64,000 bases of DNA from Polytrichum commune (Eukaryota; Streptophyta; Polytrichopsida; Polytrichales; Polytrichaceae): NCBI GenBank assembly GCA_950295325.1, contig OX485804.1, forward strand, positions 25,730,001 through 25,794,000. The letters are read 5' to 3'. The position numbers and the translations under genes are program-made. This document shows positions 10,801 through 21,633 of this stretch, piece by piece. Within the stretch, counting starts at the first letter, position 1; the number at the start of each line of letters is the position of its first letter. The notes beneath the pieces were generated by a model that ran no database searches, was not told the DNA's origin, and saw only the letters and a list, made by a program, of their open reading frames with translations.

Positions 10801-13324
10801 CAAGACCATTAGGACCAATTTACACTATGGCCAAGAGCTGTGACCAGGAATTGTGAAGGCCCTTGAAACTCATCCAAAGGCTGTACCATAGACATATGCT
10901 ATTGTAATCTACATGCTCACAGGCCTTCAAGTGTTATGTACATGCTCACATAGCACACGTGCCAGAGTTCTCAAACATATGCTCTTTCATTACAAACTTA
11001 TTCATGTGGGCTCTTCTACACAATAAGTTACAATATATCCAGAGTTGAGAAATTTAGAAATGTGATGGTCTTCTGGTATTGCATTAGACCCACCTCTTTG
11101 AGGAGGGTTTGACACAAAATCGGTAACCCATGAAACATACCACATTGCATGCCATGTGTCACTCTTTGTAGGTTTTCTTCATCCAATAAAAACTTCCTTT
11201 GGTTCCTTTGGCCCTCGAGCTCTAGTATATAAGTGCCCCATAGTATGTGAGTGGGACACTATAAAGATTTAAGTGGTCAATGAGTCACCTAGGCTTTCAA
11301 GTTATAGCAATTTATATGGTGATCTATCCCTTCATGTTATGAACCACAAAATTTTAGTGATGAAGAGAAAATCTTGGTTCAAATACAGGGACTCTCTTCA
11401 TGCTATTAATGATATACTTGTATGAACGAAGTTTCAAGATTCAACCATTGTGACCAACATCATACTATACCACAAGAACAATCTCCTAGTTACCATGAAA
11501 TCGACCAGAAATTTTGAGCTCGTCCGATCCTTGGTGGTTCTATTCCTATATCCAGATTCCTCTTACAGAAATTTACAGTCAACAATTTAGAGTGCCTTAT
11601 CACTACCTCATTCACCTTAGAGTTTAGAACAAAGACCTCCTATCAGAGCTCCAAATCTTTCCATAACCACTTTTGATTCTCCTATCTACACCAACCTTGT
11701 GCCCAAGCTTAGGAGTGAATGTGCCAACATACATACCAGTAATAACAGACGCCCACTCATCTTGAAACCAGAAACTTGATGCACGCAGCACTTGCCTGCA
11801 TGAATCTAACACTGCTTCTTGAATACTCTTGTCCAACTTTCTCAAACCTGCAGTAGCCATGAGATAAACCCTTGTCTGAGACCTCTCTTTCTCCGGCACC
11901 TTTTCCTTGGCAAACTCCATCTGCTCCTTCAGTGAATCTCCAGCCATGCTTGGATTATCTGCCAACATGCAACAACATCAGCCTGCAAACATGGAAATTC
12001 ATTGACTAGCATGCCCCCCCCCCAAGATTTTGGAACAATCACATGCATCTGCGTGTATACCAGTTTTCTGCAGGTATCAAATTTTCCATACACCAATGGG
12101 TAAGGATATTGAAAGAAAACTTATATTGCTACCCAACCGGTCAAGGTATTAAAATTACTCATACAATGTCCAAGGGTATACCAGCTGGTTGACATCGACA
12201 GGGAACATATTAGGTGAAGCCATGGAATTTCACAATAGTATGTGTGCAAATGTCAAATAGGTTTCGCCACTGACATTGAAGGATGGAATACCATCCGGTT
12301 TGGGCACATTATACCTATATACGTACCCTTCTTTACACCCAGGTTGAACACCTACACACTTCTGGAGCCCGATTTGGGCCTTTCATACATACGGCATTTT
12401 GAAATTGTACAACGTGAATATAGATCGTGATGTGACATTTTAGTAGATAGTGACTGCTTGTTGTCTTGCAAGAATATTTCTTGACACTCGCTCAAAGTGA
12501 CTTGAAAAGAGATTGATGAAGAAGACTTATATCATCCAGTATGAAGAGGGAATGCACGATGAGTATGAACATGTTAAAAAGCCACTAGGGGTTAACATAG
12601 ATACCCGCACAACATTGGTGTATACCCAACTAAACCTTAATTTTGCAGGAAAAAAAAATGAATCACAGAAGATTGAATTCAACATTCCTCCACTGATTTC
12701 CAATAGTCCAGCCTCTGCAGAATCCAACTAAACCAATCATTTTATCCAGTGTGACTCGCAAAAACTTCCCCTCGCATCAACAACAACAACTGAGAATTGC
12801 GCCATACCTGCGAAGGAAGATAACCCTGGCGTCCGTTTCAGAGAATGTGAATCTAAACCGATGAGATCCACTTCGGGGATGACCCCTTGCCTATACTGAA
12901 ACACATGGATTCGTGAACCCGAACTCCCGGCATCAATGATAATCCCGAACCTCGCCTGGTTGTTAGCAGCAGCAGCCCGTTGACTGGAAAGTTGCAAGCC
13001 TCGTACCAGAGACACCATGTACAAAATGACAAAGAGAAAGGAGAAGAGTGCAAACATGAGCCACATGGTTCGTTTGCAAATTATATGGGAGGGGGATTTG
13101 TGGTTGCTTTGATTTTGGAAGTGCTGAGTCTGGTAGCGAGCAGGCAGCTGAGTCTTGTGAGGTGGGGGGAACGTCGATGCTGAACTGCGGGGTTGGAGCT
13201 TTGGAAAGTCCATTTTGTGATTTTTGTGGTTATCGTTGATGTTCTTCGTGGTGGTTGTGCTTGATCGACGTAGGAATCCACCTAAACCCACCCCCTTGCC
13301 GACCATCCTCTCACATCCTTTCAC
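7854..13324 (-). CDS. Apyrase / nucleoside triphosphate diphosphatase (GDA1/CD39 family)
   Basis: Nine exons on the minus strand: 13324-12808, 11958-11737, 10751-10639, 10423-10316, 10025-9983, 9700-9503, 9246-9149, 8894-8698, 8121-7854. They join in phase to 587 residues, all with GT-AG junctions. All five apyrase conserved regions are present: ACR1 IIDAGSSGSRIHVF (about 128-141), ACR2 ATAGLR (208-213), ACR3 EGVYAWVSANYALG (about 250-263), ACR4 GIIELGGASAQVTF (from about 274) and ACR5 DWALGA (512-517). The family hydrolyses NTPs and NDPs to NMP. Membrane segments at about 87-106 and 543-561 give the two-anchor topology of NTPDases that face the Golgi/ER lumen or the cell exterior. The first 85 residues are polar and poorly typical, so the true start could be the internal Met at residue 7 or 38. 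Which plant apyrase subgroup it belongs to is not determined. The gene has no functional link to its neighbours. Confidence 0.93.
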
Positions 13325-13330
13325 ATGATC

Positions 13331-13690
13331 TCACATCCCATGTACACCCTATTCACACCTCCTAAATGCAATCCCACGACAAACAAGTGCAATACTTCCT
13401 TCCTTCTTTCCTACCACTTTGCCTCCACAATGTGGGTTTAAGTCTCCTAACCCTGGAATGCACCTGTGACCAACTTCCAGCTACCAAATGGTTCCACCAC
13501 TGTTCTGCCAAACTTCAAAGAATAACGATGATGGCAACTCTCACATCCTATGTTTCCGAATGCAGTCCACATCAAACAAGTGTAATCCTTCCTTATTTTC
13601 CTTCCTACCAATTTGCCTCTACAATACGGGGCTCAGGCCTCCTAACCCTGAAATCCACCTGTGACCGACTTCCAGCTACTATATGTTAGG
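13331..13690. repeat. Tandem duplication of about 150-190 bp upstream of the apyrase
   Basis: A first copy (about 13331-13495) and a second (about 13537-13688) share CTCACATCC-ATGT, AAACAAGTG, CTCCTAACCCTG and CACCTGTGACC-ACTTCCAGCTAC in the same order with modest divergence. The 107-codon frame at 13366-13689 spans both copies and is not considered a gene. The duplication starts right at the apyrase start codon region, so it lies in the 5' UTR or promoter. Confidence 0.75.
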
Positions 13691-14872
13691 AATAAAGGCA
13701 ACTCAATTCACTCAGTTAGGGCAACATTTTTTGGGGTAAAGGAAGCAGAGATTTCTGTTGAGTTCTTGACCGGTTGAACCAACTCCGTGAAAATGAGATC
13801 TGATGCTTCCTACTTGCTTGATATGGACTTACCTACGACTCCTCATCTGGAACTGCGGCAGATGTGACAAAATGCAAAAACTAATAAGTGCAACCCAACC
13901 TGCCTCCATAGAAATGAGGTGGAGGAAGCTAGAAAACAGAAAACCTACATAAGGAAAGGAAGTAAGTAGGTATAAGTCGCGAGAAGGATTGCTTGAATAA
14001 CAGAAGAGCCAATTTTAAGCGGTTGTTGCAGAGAGCCGCAGGTGATAATGCCTCTCCGCAGATGCTTGATGTGCTCTATTTGAGTCATACATATATATAA
14101 ATATTTTTCATGTTAGAAGAGGACTGCATGCGTGATGATGCATACATTGCAAGGAGCAGCAATTTCGGATTCCAAGTCAACCGGAAAGAGAAATAAGAAA
14201 GGTGAGCTGTGGGTTTAGGTGCACTCATCGACATTTCAGGCTTCTTGATGCCAAGAGAATACCCAGGTTTCGGATTAGGTACACTCTTACCCAGCTAGGT
14301 TTTGGATTACCGGGTTTTGGTTCTCAGCTTACCCGGTCCTTGCCCATTCGGGTTATGGTATATAACACCTACATACTCTAGTACCTTGACCACTTCGGCA
14401 CTTATTTAAACTATTTTTTTAAATGTCGATTTTTTGGGAATATATATTTTTAAAATATCAAAAATTAATATACAAAAAATCCCCTTTAAATTCAGGATTG
14501 TTGAATCCAACAATAAAAATTGTAATAAGTATTTGTCTATAAATAGCATGGATGGTAAAGGTACTACGGTACTTATCAAGGGCATAATATCATAGAGGGC
14601 TCTCTATTTCATCTGTACATGTGTCGGAATGTAGTTTTCACATGGGATACAAAGGTGGTATGGCGAATTCGAGCATGACATGTGGCAAAATTTGAAGGAC
14701 AATAATTTTGTGTTGGAATGCAACCCTCTACGGTAGTAAACACCAATGTTCGTATGGTAGGTGTAGAAGTGAATGCATGGTATCAATTAAAATGTATCAA
14801 ACAATGCAACCATGGGTATCAATCAACAGTAATACCACTCAATCCTTTGGACTTATGACTTGTAAGGAAGAT
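13691..14872. other. Intergenic stretch, no gene seen
   Basis: Between the upstream duplication of the apyrase and the next MITE. It contains CCCGGTT/ACCCGG-rich text near 14.28-14.36 kb and an AT-rich block near 14.40-14.54 kb, but no supported gene. Confidence 0.4.
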
Positions 14873-15090
14873 TTAGGGTGAGTTTAAACTTTGGTCCAAT
14901 CCCATAGATATTCCACAAATTGAGCAATCTTATTGGTCGAGAGCAAAGTTTTGGACCTAAGGAGTGCTCTCTAGAAACAAAGTGACTCTAGTGAGGATCA
15001 CTTTCCCGCCAAATCTTGCCAGCTCCCACTCAAGAAAATACTCCTCCTAGTTTGAGAATGGACCCAAACCCTAATGTAAACCTACCCTTA
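14873..15090. mobile_element. Short Tourist-like MITE, TSD TTA
   Basis: The element spans 14876-15087 (212 bp). It begins GGGTGAGTTTAAACTTTGG and ends with an imperfect inverted form (CCAAACCCTAATGTAAACCTACCC). TTA flanks both ends (14873-14875 and 15088-15090). The TIRs are less perfect than in the 2719-3073 element, so it is probably older. No coding capacity. Confidence 0.65.
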
Positions 15091-17000
15091 GTACCTAATG
15101 GTGCATGAACTCATATGAACGTCTTTTAAAGCTCGAGATTTGAAAGAGGCAAAAACGGCATGTAGGTGTGGAAAGGTCATGACAAATGTTCATAACTCCT
15201 ATCAAGGGTTAGGGCAAATTGGGGAAAGGAAAGGTAAAGATGCTAATTATTATTAAAATACCACGAGGTTTGTTAGTTCAACCAATTAAACCCTATATTA
15301 GTCTAGTGGCTTAAGTTGGGATGAATATCCAACCAACCTATATGGCCCATGCTTTTACAAGTGTTGGTATGGTTTGTTTCTTTGATACCCTTCAGGTATC
15401 TATAATGAGGATTTCACATATTTTGATACCAACATGTTATGGGTACATGATGGTATTTTTGTTTTCCATACCATTCGGGACTCTTTACCATACCGTCACC
15501 TTTGTAGCCATGCAAAGTCATCCCAATATCAATATGGTTTAGAATGGCATCAACCAAAATAATAATTAAGGCATACAAACATCCCCTCTTCTGGATATAA
15601 CCATCAAAGTGTATGTTTATTTATGTTGCAAGAAATCATAACATACATTTCCTCCACGAAGATTGTTGCATGCTTTCTAAGTTCTAGAGTGAACATTTCT
15701 AAAATGTTAATATTTTAGAAGAGAAAAAACAACACATTATTTCTCACGCTACTTTTCAAACATCACTTCAAATGACAAGTCACATCAAACATCAGCTCAT
15801 GGCTTATGAGTTTTTATTTTGTTTTAGTTTTAGAATATACAATGAATTCAATTTTTGCTTCCATGATTATTATTGATAGTTTCATTTTAATGGGATGAAT
15901 TCTTAGTCATCTGCTTATTTTATGAGCGGCCGTGCACATATATATTTGGGATTATGAGCCTTCTAGGTGAGATGCACTCAATATATGGGATTTAAGGGCA
16001 AGCGCATATGGTGGATCCCAAACCTCATGCAAGCTAAGGTATGTTGCCCTATAATAGTGGACTACGTCTTGAGCACTTTTTGCTATTTACTTACATTGGC
16101 ATATGGTATAAAGTGGTTTTATTTTTATTTTTATTTTTTCCCTCCTTTTGTAGAGGTAATGAACAATCTTTTTGATCTTTTTAAGGGCAAGCGCATATGG
16201 TGGATCTTATATGTCACAATCTTTTTTGAATTTTATTTATCAATTCGAGTAGATTTTGAGTTTTTGAAGTATTCGGCTAGAGTGTGCTCCACGAGATTTC
16301 AATGGTCTCATTTTAGACTTGAACAACTCCTACCATAGAATCGAATTGTCATGTGTTATTACCTTGAGTTTATCTTTACACACTCACCATATGTTTTGAC
16401 ACCAACACCTAATGAGCTAATTACAAATTTTTAACTTGGCTCCAGACATCCTCACCAAGTGTCTTACATCTGACACCCTAGCCAACGAATCATAGTAAAG
16501 GAATAGGAAGATGTTATCTTGTCTTTGAAACCATGCTCAACTTGTCATAATTTGAGAGTTTGTGTTCTTATTTTCAATACTTGCCTCGCCCCACATAAGT
16601 GCTTCTAAATTTCGTTCATGAAGACAAGCTCCACCCGACTCCTCCATTGCATTGGAAACTTGGGAAACCTAATAAGACCTTATTTTTTGAATTTGTTCCC
16701 TAGAGCTCAATGAAAGGGCACCCCCTTGGTGATAGGACAACATACCTTACATCCTTGGCCCTAAAATGGCTCCTAGGCCATACCTTAATGTCCGCCATTG
16801 AACTTACCATTGAAGGGATAACGTCCTACATATAGAGCAGACTTTTGCCAAAAAAGACTACGTGTCATCATGTGGTTGATTGAAACCTCTTAAAAGGTGA
16901 CATGGAAATTGAATTTTGGCATAAAGGTGCCAAATCATCACCATCTAATCTACCATCTAAAGTCTTTCATTTAGGACGTAAACCTATAACCTTGAGTTTT
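15091..17000. other. Intergenic stretch with one exact short direct repeat
   Basis: No gene is supported. A 26-bp exact repeat beginning TTTAAGGGCAAGCGCATATG occurs at 15991-16016 and 16180-16205. A 123-codon frame at 15967-16338 covers both copies but is rich in Phe and Tyr from T-runs and matches nothing I know. Confidence 0.45.
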
Positions 17001-17014
17001 TAATTAGCTTGATT

Positions 17015-17060
17015 ATAAAATTAGGGTTCGGAGCTCTGATTAGGGTTCGGAGCTTACTCT
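17015..17060 (+). promoter_or_regulatory. Telo-box motifs in the putative FRA10AC1 promoter
   Basis: ATTAGGGTTCGGAGCT occurs twice within 25 bp (about 17021-17046). The TTAGGGTT core is the reverse of the plant telo-box AAACCCTAA, which is common near the transcription starts of housekeeping genes. It lies about 680 bp before the FRA10AC1 start, which leaves room for a long or spliced 5' UTR. Confidence 0.5.
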
Positions 17061-17173
17061 GTCTCTCGACGTTCATGTTCAAGTTCCGGTTGCAGACCTC
17101 GTATTCCTCTCGCTAAGGTTGGATGTGAAGCGATTCAATCTAACCTCTTTGAAGCTGTAGGTTCACGCTGTGC

Positions 17174-17323
17174 ATGGAAAAAACATCTTCCAGTGATGGT
17201 GAAGTTTCTTGCCTTGTTAAGGTTAGCTACAAATTTACAGGCAGTAGAGGCAGAGCGAAACATCTCCTGAATGTCACCCTCGAAAGGGTTTTATCATCAT
17301 TGAGTTCTGAAAGGTCAGAATGA
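17174..17323 (+). CDS. Small ORF, possible uORF of FRA10AC1 (49 aa)
   Basis: An ATG-initiated frame of 49 codons (starts MEKTSSSDGEV, ends LSSLSSERSE) lies between the telo-box pair and the FRA10AC1 start. If transcription starts near the telo-boxes, it would be an upstream ORF in the leader. The amino-acid composition looks protein-like, but I recognise no family. A competing 72-codon minus-strand frame (17315-17533) begins where it ends. Neither is proven. Confidence 0.3.
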   Translation: MEKTSSSDGEVSCLVKVSYKFTGSRGRAKHLLNVTLERVLSSLSSERSE

Positions 17324-17721
17324 TGGAGGAAAGGGGAAGGCATCGATGATTTCTGACATCAACTCTATAATCTTACGGCGTCTGTTCTTGTGCAGATGAT
17401 ATATGGTGTCTGAGAATGCAGCAATTGGGATGAATTTCATGTGGAATGCGAGTCCTCGCTCATGTCCGGAAAGCTCAATCCCACGGATCACTTGAACTGA
17501 ATTCTTCAAGCAATTCATGGTTTTAGTTAGCATTTATTTCTTGGAGGTTATAAGTAGTCTGGTGCCAAGGATTGGGGGAACAATGGTCGAAATGAGGAGC
17601 AGTGGCTAGAGATCCTCTCAGGGACGATAGGGGCATGATGAGTTGAGGCGAATAGGTTAGCTTAGCTTGAATTTTACCACAGGTAGGGTAATTAGAGGAA
17701 TAGGACTGATCAGCTGTGGAG

Positions 17722-19074
17722 ATGGCATCATTCTCAGCCATAAAGAATGATATATTCACTCGGGAGCAGCGGAGGCAGCAGCATCAGGACAAGATCCTAG
17801 GGTTAAATGCTTATGAGCGCCACAAGCAGTTCATGAATGACTACCAAAGACACTATGTGAAAGGTGCAAGTTCTGTAGGGCAGGTCATGCCGGCCAAGAC
17901 TGATCACGATACCCTGAGAGAGACTTACCGTTTCATCCGCAGTGAGGAAGACGATCAGGAGAGGACTTGGGAGCAGCGGCTTGCGAAACGGTACCATGAC
18001 AAGCTGTTTAAGGAGTACTGTATTGCAGACATGTCGAGGTACTTATCATATCCCGACCATGGACAGATGAATAAGCTCAAACGCCCAGCATAAAGAGGTT
18101 TCATAATATTTGTGATGTGATTTTCGTTGCATGTGAAAATTAGCTTGCCCTCTTCTAGTTATCATCTTGTAGGGGGATGTTTTCGACGAGTTAGATGCCA
18201 GTGGAATTTGTGTTTTGGTGTGATCATGTACACATGTCAGATTTTGTGCTTGTTTGTTGGATTGCTTGTTGGTCCTTTCTGTTTATGCAGTATCACAAGT
18301 TCACAAATGTATGGCTTCTCAACCGTTTTTTAACAAGTGGATATACATGATTTGGATGCACAGTTAAGTGGAGTAGCATTGTAATTTATCCCTTTTCAAG
18401 TCAGATTTCGCACTTGCGGTTGTGTAGGTTGAAGTAGCTTAAGGCTCTTCAAGGTGATGGGAATTCTGTTGAGATTGGACAGTGGCAATTCAGATTATGG
18501 TCTCTAACGGGTGATAGCTTCTAATATTTCTCTCTTCTCAATGATGGACAGGTACAAAGAGAACCGGATTGGATTGAGATGGAGGACTGAAAAGGAAGTT
18601 ATTAGTGGTAAAGGGCAGTTCGAATGTGGAAATAAGAAGTGCAGTGCCCGTGAGGGTCTTCGAAGCTATGAGGTGAATTTTGCCTACACAGAAGCAGGAG
18701 AGAGTAAACAAGCCCTTGTGAAGCTACGAGTATGCCCCAAATGTACATATAAACTGAATTACAGAAAAGAAAAGGAGCTGGAGAAAAGATTGAGGAAGGA
18801 GTCGAGACGGCGGAAACGGAAAATGGTGAAAGAGAGGAGAGAAAGGGGAGAGCGCAGCAGGGGAAGCAGGGAGAAGAGTGAGAAAAGAGAAAGAGAATCA
18901 AGGAGTGTGACCGAGGATGATGATACTGATGATTCGAGTTCCAGTGAAGAATTGGAGGAGTCAAGGTTTAGAAGGACCGGTAAAGAAGAAGGGGCTCACA
19001 AGACTCGTGAGTGGCAAGAGAGAGAGAGCAAGGAAGGAGAATTTGAGCCCTTCTTTAAAGGCATGTTTTTGTAA
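17722..19074 (+). CDS. FRA10AC1: FRA10AC1 homologue
   Basis: Two exons, 17722-18038 and 18552-19074, join across a GT-AG intron of 513 bp (AG|GTACTT donor, ACAG|G acceptor) to 279 residues. The start is the ATG of MASFSAIKND; the longer open frame upstream starts with GTG. The core RIGLRWRTEKEVISGKGQF and the cysteines C131, C136, C167 and C170 (C-x4-C...C-x2-C, a probable zinc ribbon) are hallmarks of the FRA10AC1 family. In animals the family is a nuclear protein associated with late spliceosomes. The C-terminal 100 residues are Arg/Lys/Glu/Ser-rich and low complexity, as expected. The length is close to the human protein. Function in plants is inferred from the family. Confidence 0.92.
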
Positions 19075-20150
19075 AGTGGGATACAGCTACTTAGAGGTCA
19101 AGAGCTCTTCGAGCCCCAGAAAGAGGGACCGATGTACAATAGTAGCTTATGTATTTTAATATGACCTATAAGGTAGGTACTCAGGTCTGAACAAGTACCA
19201 CACATGGATTTTGTCGGCAATGACATTGGAGATGGTGAGTGGTGGAAGATGTCAGGGTTTGGGAGTAAAGGCGGCTGATTACTGAGACCATCTATTAGAG
19301 AGGAACTGAACATGTCATGCAGGTGATATTAACTTCTTCAAGCACTATGTCGACAACTTGTTATTTTGAGCTTTTACATTGTCTTGCCCAGCTTTGATGC
19401 AAGTGCAGCAACTGGAGATGAGAAATGGAAGTCAAGTGTCTTGGAATGTTGATGTTTGAAAACTGTTATAGAGCAGTCTTCACAATGAGTTTTGGAAGTG
19501 ATTGCTGTTGGGATCATTTCTGGTTCATCAACTCATAACCTTAGTAACTGATTTCTGAGGGACATGCTGTCGCCCCACCCAGCACTGACTGCGATCTATT
19601 GTCATATGATAATCATGTATACTCTTATAAAGTAAGAGCAAGGTGCCGATTAATTCTAGTATTAGCCTGGTCGAAATTAGTAATGCTGCGAAGCACTCAT
19701 GGTTTCAGAACCATCAGACCATGGGATTTAACTGACCAGTTGTTGCTTTCACAAAGGGTACATGAGCCTGAGAAGCACACACTAATGCCTACAAAGCGAA
19801 GGGGTGTTACACTAACCATTACTGCCCAGATTTTTACACCAGGCCTATGAAGTGGAGCAGCTGAAGGGATAAGGCTTTCGCCATCCATGCCCATCGTGAG
19901 CATCAGCTTGCCAATATTAACAATTCGATAGATTATCCCAACTTTGTGTTGTTTTCCTTGCTCCAACAAACATCTGAAACAAGGTAATTCTATCCCAATA
20001 ATTTATTTTGTGGATTTGGAAAACGTATCGTTGAGGGAAGAATGTGGGATTGTAGAAAGCTTACAGAAGCTGGCACGACAACTGACGCACAAAGCATCTC
20101 GGAATGTGAACTTTCCCCGCTGCGACGACAAGTGGCAACCTTTAGACTTC
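19075..20150. other. Intergenic stretch downstream of FRA10AC1
   Basis: The first part is probably 3' UTR. The only candidate coding signal is on the minus strand at 19817-19973, a 157-bp block bounded by a CAG acceptor and an ATG|GTTAGT donor and open in one frame (about 50 codons, including GIIYRIVNIGKLMLTMGMDG). I do not recognise the peptide and find no partner exon. Confidence 0.35.
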
Positions 20151-20164
20151 CATCTCAGGGCAAG

Positions 20165-20330
20165 TTGGCAACGTGGACTCTGGAGAATGTCACGTGGCTG
20201 AGGCCTCTCCACCCCCGTCTTTCTCATTGTCGACACATGTTCTTGACGTGGCCAATATATTCAATTCCTCCACTTCCATTTCCACTGCTATCCCCCTTCA
20301 TAAGCCTGAATCGAGTACTGACCGCATAAC
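20165..20330 (+). promoter_or_regulatory. ABRE-containing promoter of the LEA-like gene
   Basis: CACGTGGC at 20191-20198 is a textbook ABA-responsive element. A second ACGTGG is at 20171-20176 and GACGTGGC at 20245-20252 overlaps a CCAAT box (20252-20256) and an AT-rich TATATTCAAT. This cluster, 130-290 bp before the ATG, is what is expected for a desiccation/ABA-induced LEA gene. Confidence 0.65.
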
Positions 20331-20456
20331 CTAACGTTGCAACGTATTTGTTACTCTATGAGCTTGTAATCTGTGGGATAAAACGGCCAGTGTTTGGAAT
20401 TGCTACAGGTAAGTAGTGTCTGACTTGGGAGCGAGCACCTAACCATAGTCTCCAAG

Positions 20457-21633
20457 ATGCAAGGGGTGAAACATGCGGCTGCTGATGCAAAGGAGAAGCT
20501 TGGGAATGTGACGGCAAAGGTGGAGGAGAAGATGGACAAGAGCAAGAAGGTATGAAATGATTTTGTTGCAGTTCTTTCAGTTACGTAGAATTGTTTGTTA
20601 GCTTGGAGATCCGGAGGAGGGCATATGGATTGAGCAGGAACTCGAGGATGTGAAGCCTCCAAAAGTCCAAAGCTTGCCTAGATGGTAGGTGGCCTGTGAA
20701 GTCATGCAGACTTTAGCCACGTTCTCTTTAAATCTTCAACAGGTTTCTCCCAATTACTTTTCTTGAAATTATTGTTGATTTCCGAAATGTAGATTCACTC
20801 TTCCACCACTGTTTAAAATAAATGTCTTTTCCCTGCTTGATCTCATGTATGACGTTGAGCGCGGGACTTAGGCCCACTTCACAGTAGAGAGATTGAAGAG
20901 GAGAGCCTTCTCATTGGTGGGAGCCTCTAGCTCGTGTTTGTTTGCTCAAGTCCACTTTTTACTTGGGCTTTCAACTCGCGAGAGCTTGAACTTCTTACTA
21001 GGCTTACATTATTTAGATTGCACCTTGATGGATCCCATGTGGAACAATTACGACAAGTTCTCGGTTGAAATTCTAAACTACATCATGGAGGTCGCTTAGG
21101 AATGTGGAGAGTTGGAGCTCTTGTTTTGTGCACCCCCAGCTAATGGGCTTTCCAGTGTTCATTGGCTTGTCATGAATTCTCCTTTATTTAGTACCCAAAC
21201 TCCCCCTTTGTTATCTCATTATGAGCGTGACATCCACTTCACACTTGTTCAAACTTTTGAGAGCATGAGGATTGGTGGAACTCTTGATAGTCTGAGCTTT
21301 GGATTGATGCTTGTCAAATCCAAGCATCAAAGTGCTGCAAATTGCAATTTTGAGCTCTCAACCCAAGCTCAAGTGGAAAGGGAGTCTGCTTACCATTGAG
21401 GTGCATTATGGTGACAGAGTGACATGGAAGCTCCAGTGGACCAAACGAAGGCCGACAATGCAATCAACATTGCTGACATCAAACAAGATGTCAATGGCGA
21501 CCCACACGCGGCCATTGGCAACGATTCTTTGAAACACACACAGATGACAAATGAAGGTCTGGCGAATGAGGGCAATGGAGTTGGAGCACCAACTATTCCT
21601 GGAGGTGCTGTTGCTTCCCCCATGGGATGGTAA
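20457..21633 (+). CDS. Small LEA group-1-like protein (two-exon model)
   Basis: Exon 1 (20457-20549, 31 codons) encodes MQGVKHAAADAKEKLGNVTA followed by a Lys/Glu-rich stretch. This matches the amphipathic N-terminus of group-1 LEA proteins, hydrophilic desiccation protectants. It ends AAG|GTATGA. A second exon 21418-21633 (acceptor GACAG) continues in frame (SDMEAPVDQTKADNAINIAD...) to give 102 residues, hydrophilic with a Gly/Ala/Pro-rich end. The usual middle of the family (HDP-x-EKEMA-type segment) is missing. So either an internal exon has been lost, the second exon is wrong, or this is a short divergent member. The ABRE cluster upstream supports ABA/drought regulation. Confidence is good for exon 1 and moderate for exon 2. 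Confidence 0.55.

Noticed and set aside
10810-10990. Possible MITE in the apyrase second intron (TTAGGACCAATTTACACTATGG)
   Set aside because: The start resembles the 2719 element, but no inverted right end or target duplication was found.
13366-13689. 107-codon frame with internally repeated peptide
   Set aside because: The repetition comes from the DNA tandem duplication in the apyrase upstream region; no recognisable product.
15967-16338. 123-codon plus-strand frame
   Set aside because: Low-complexity Phe/Tyr-rich translation of T-rich DNA with no known motif.
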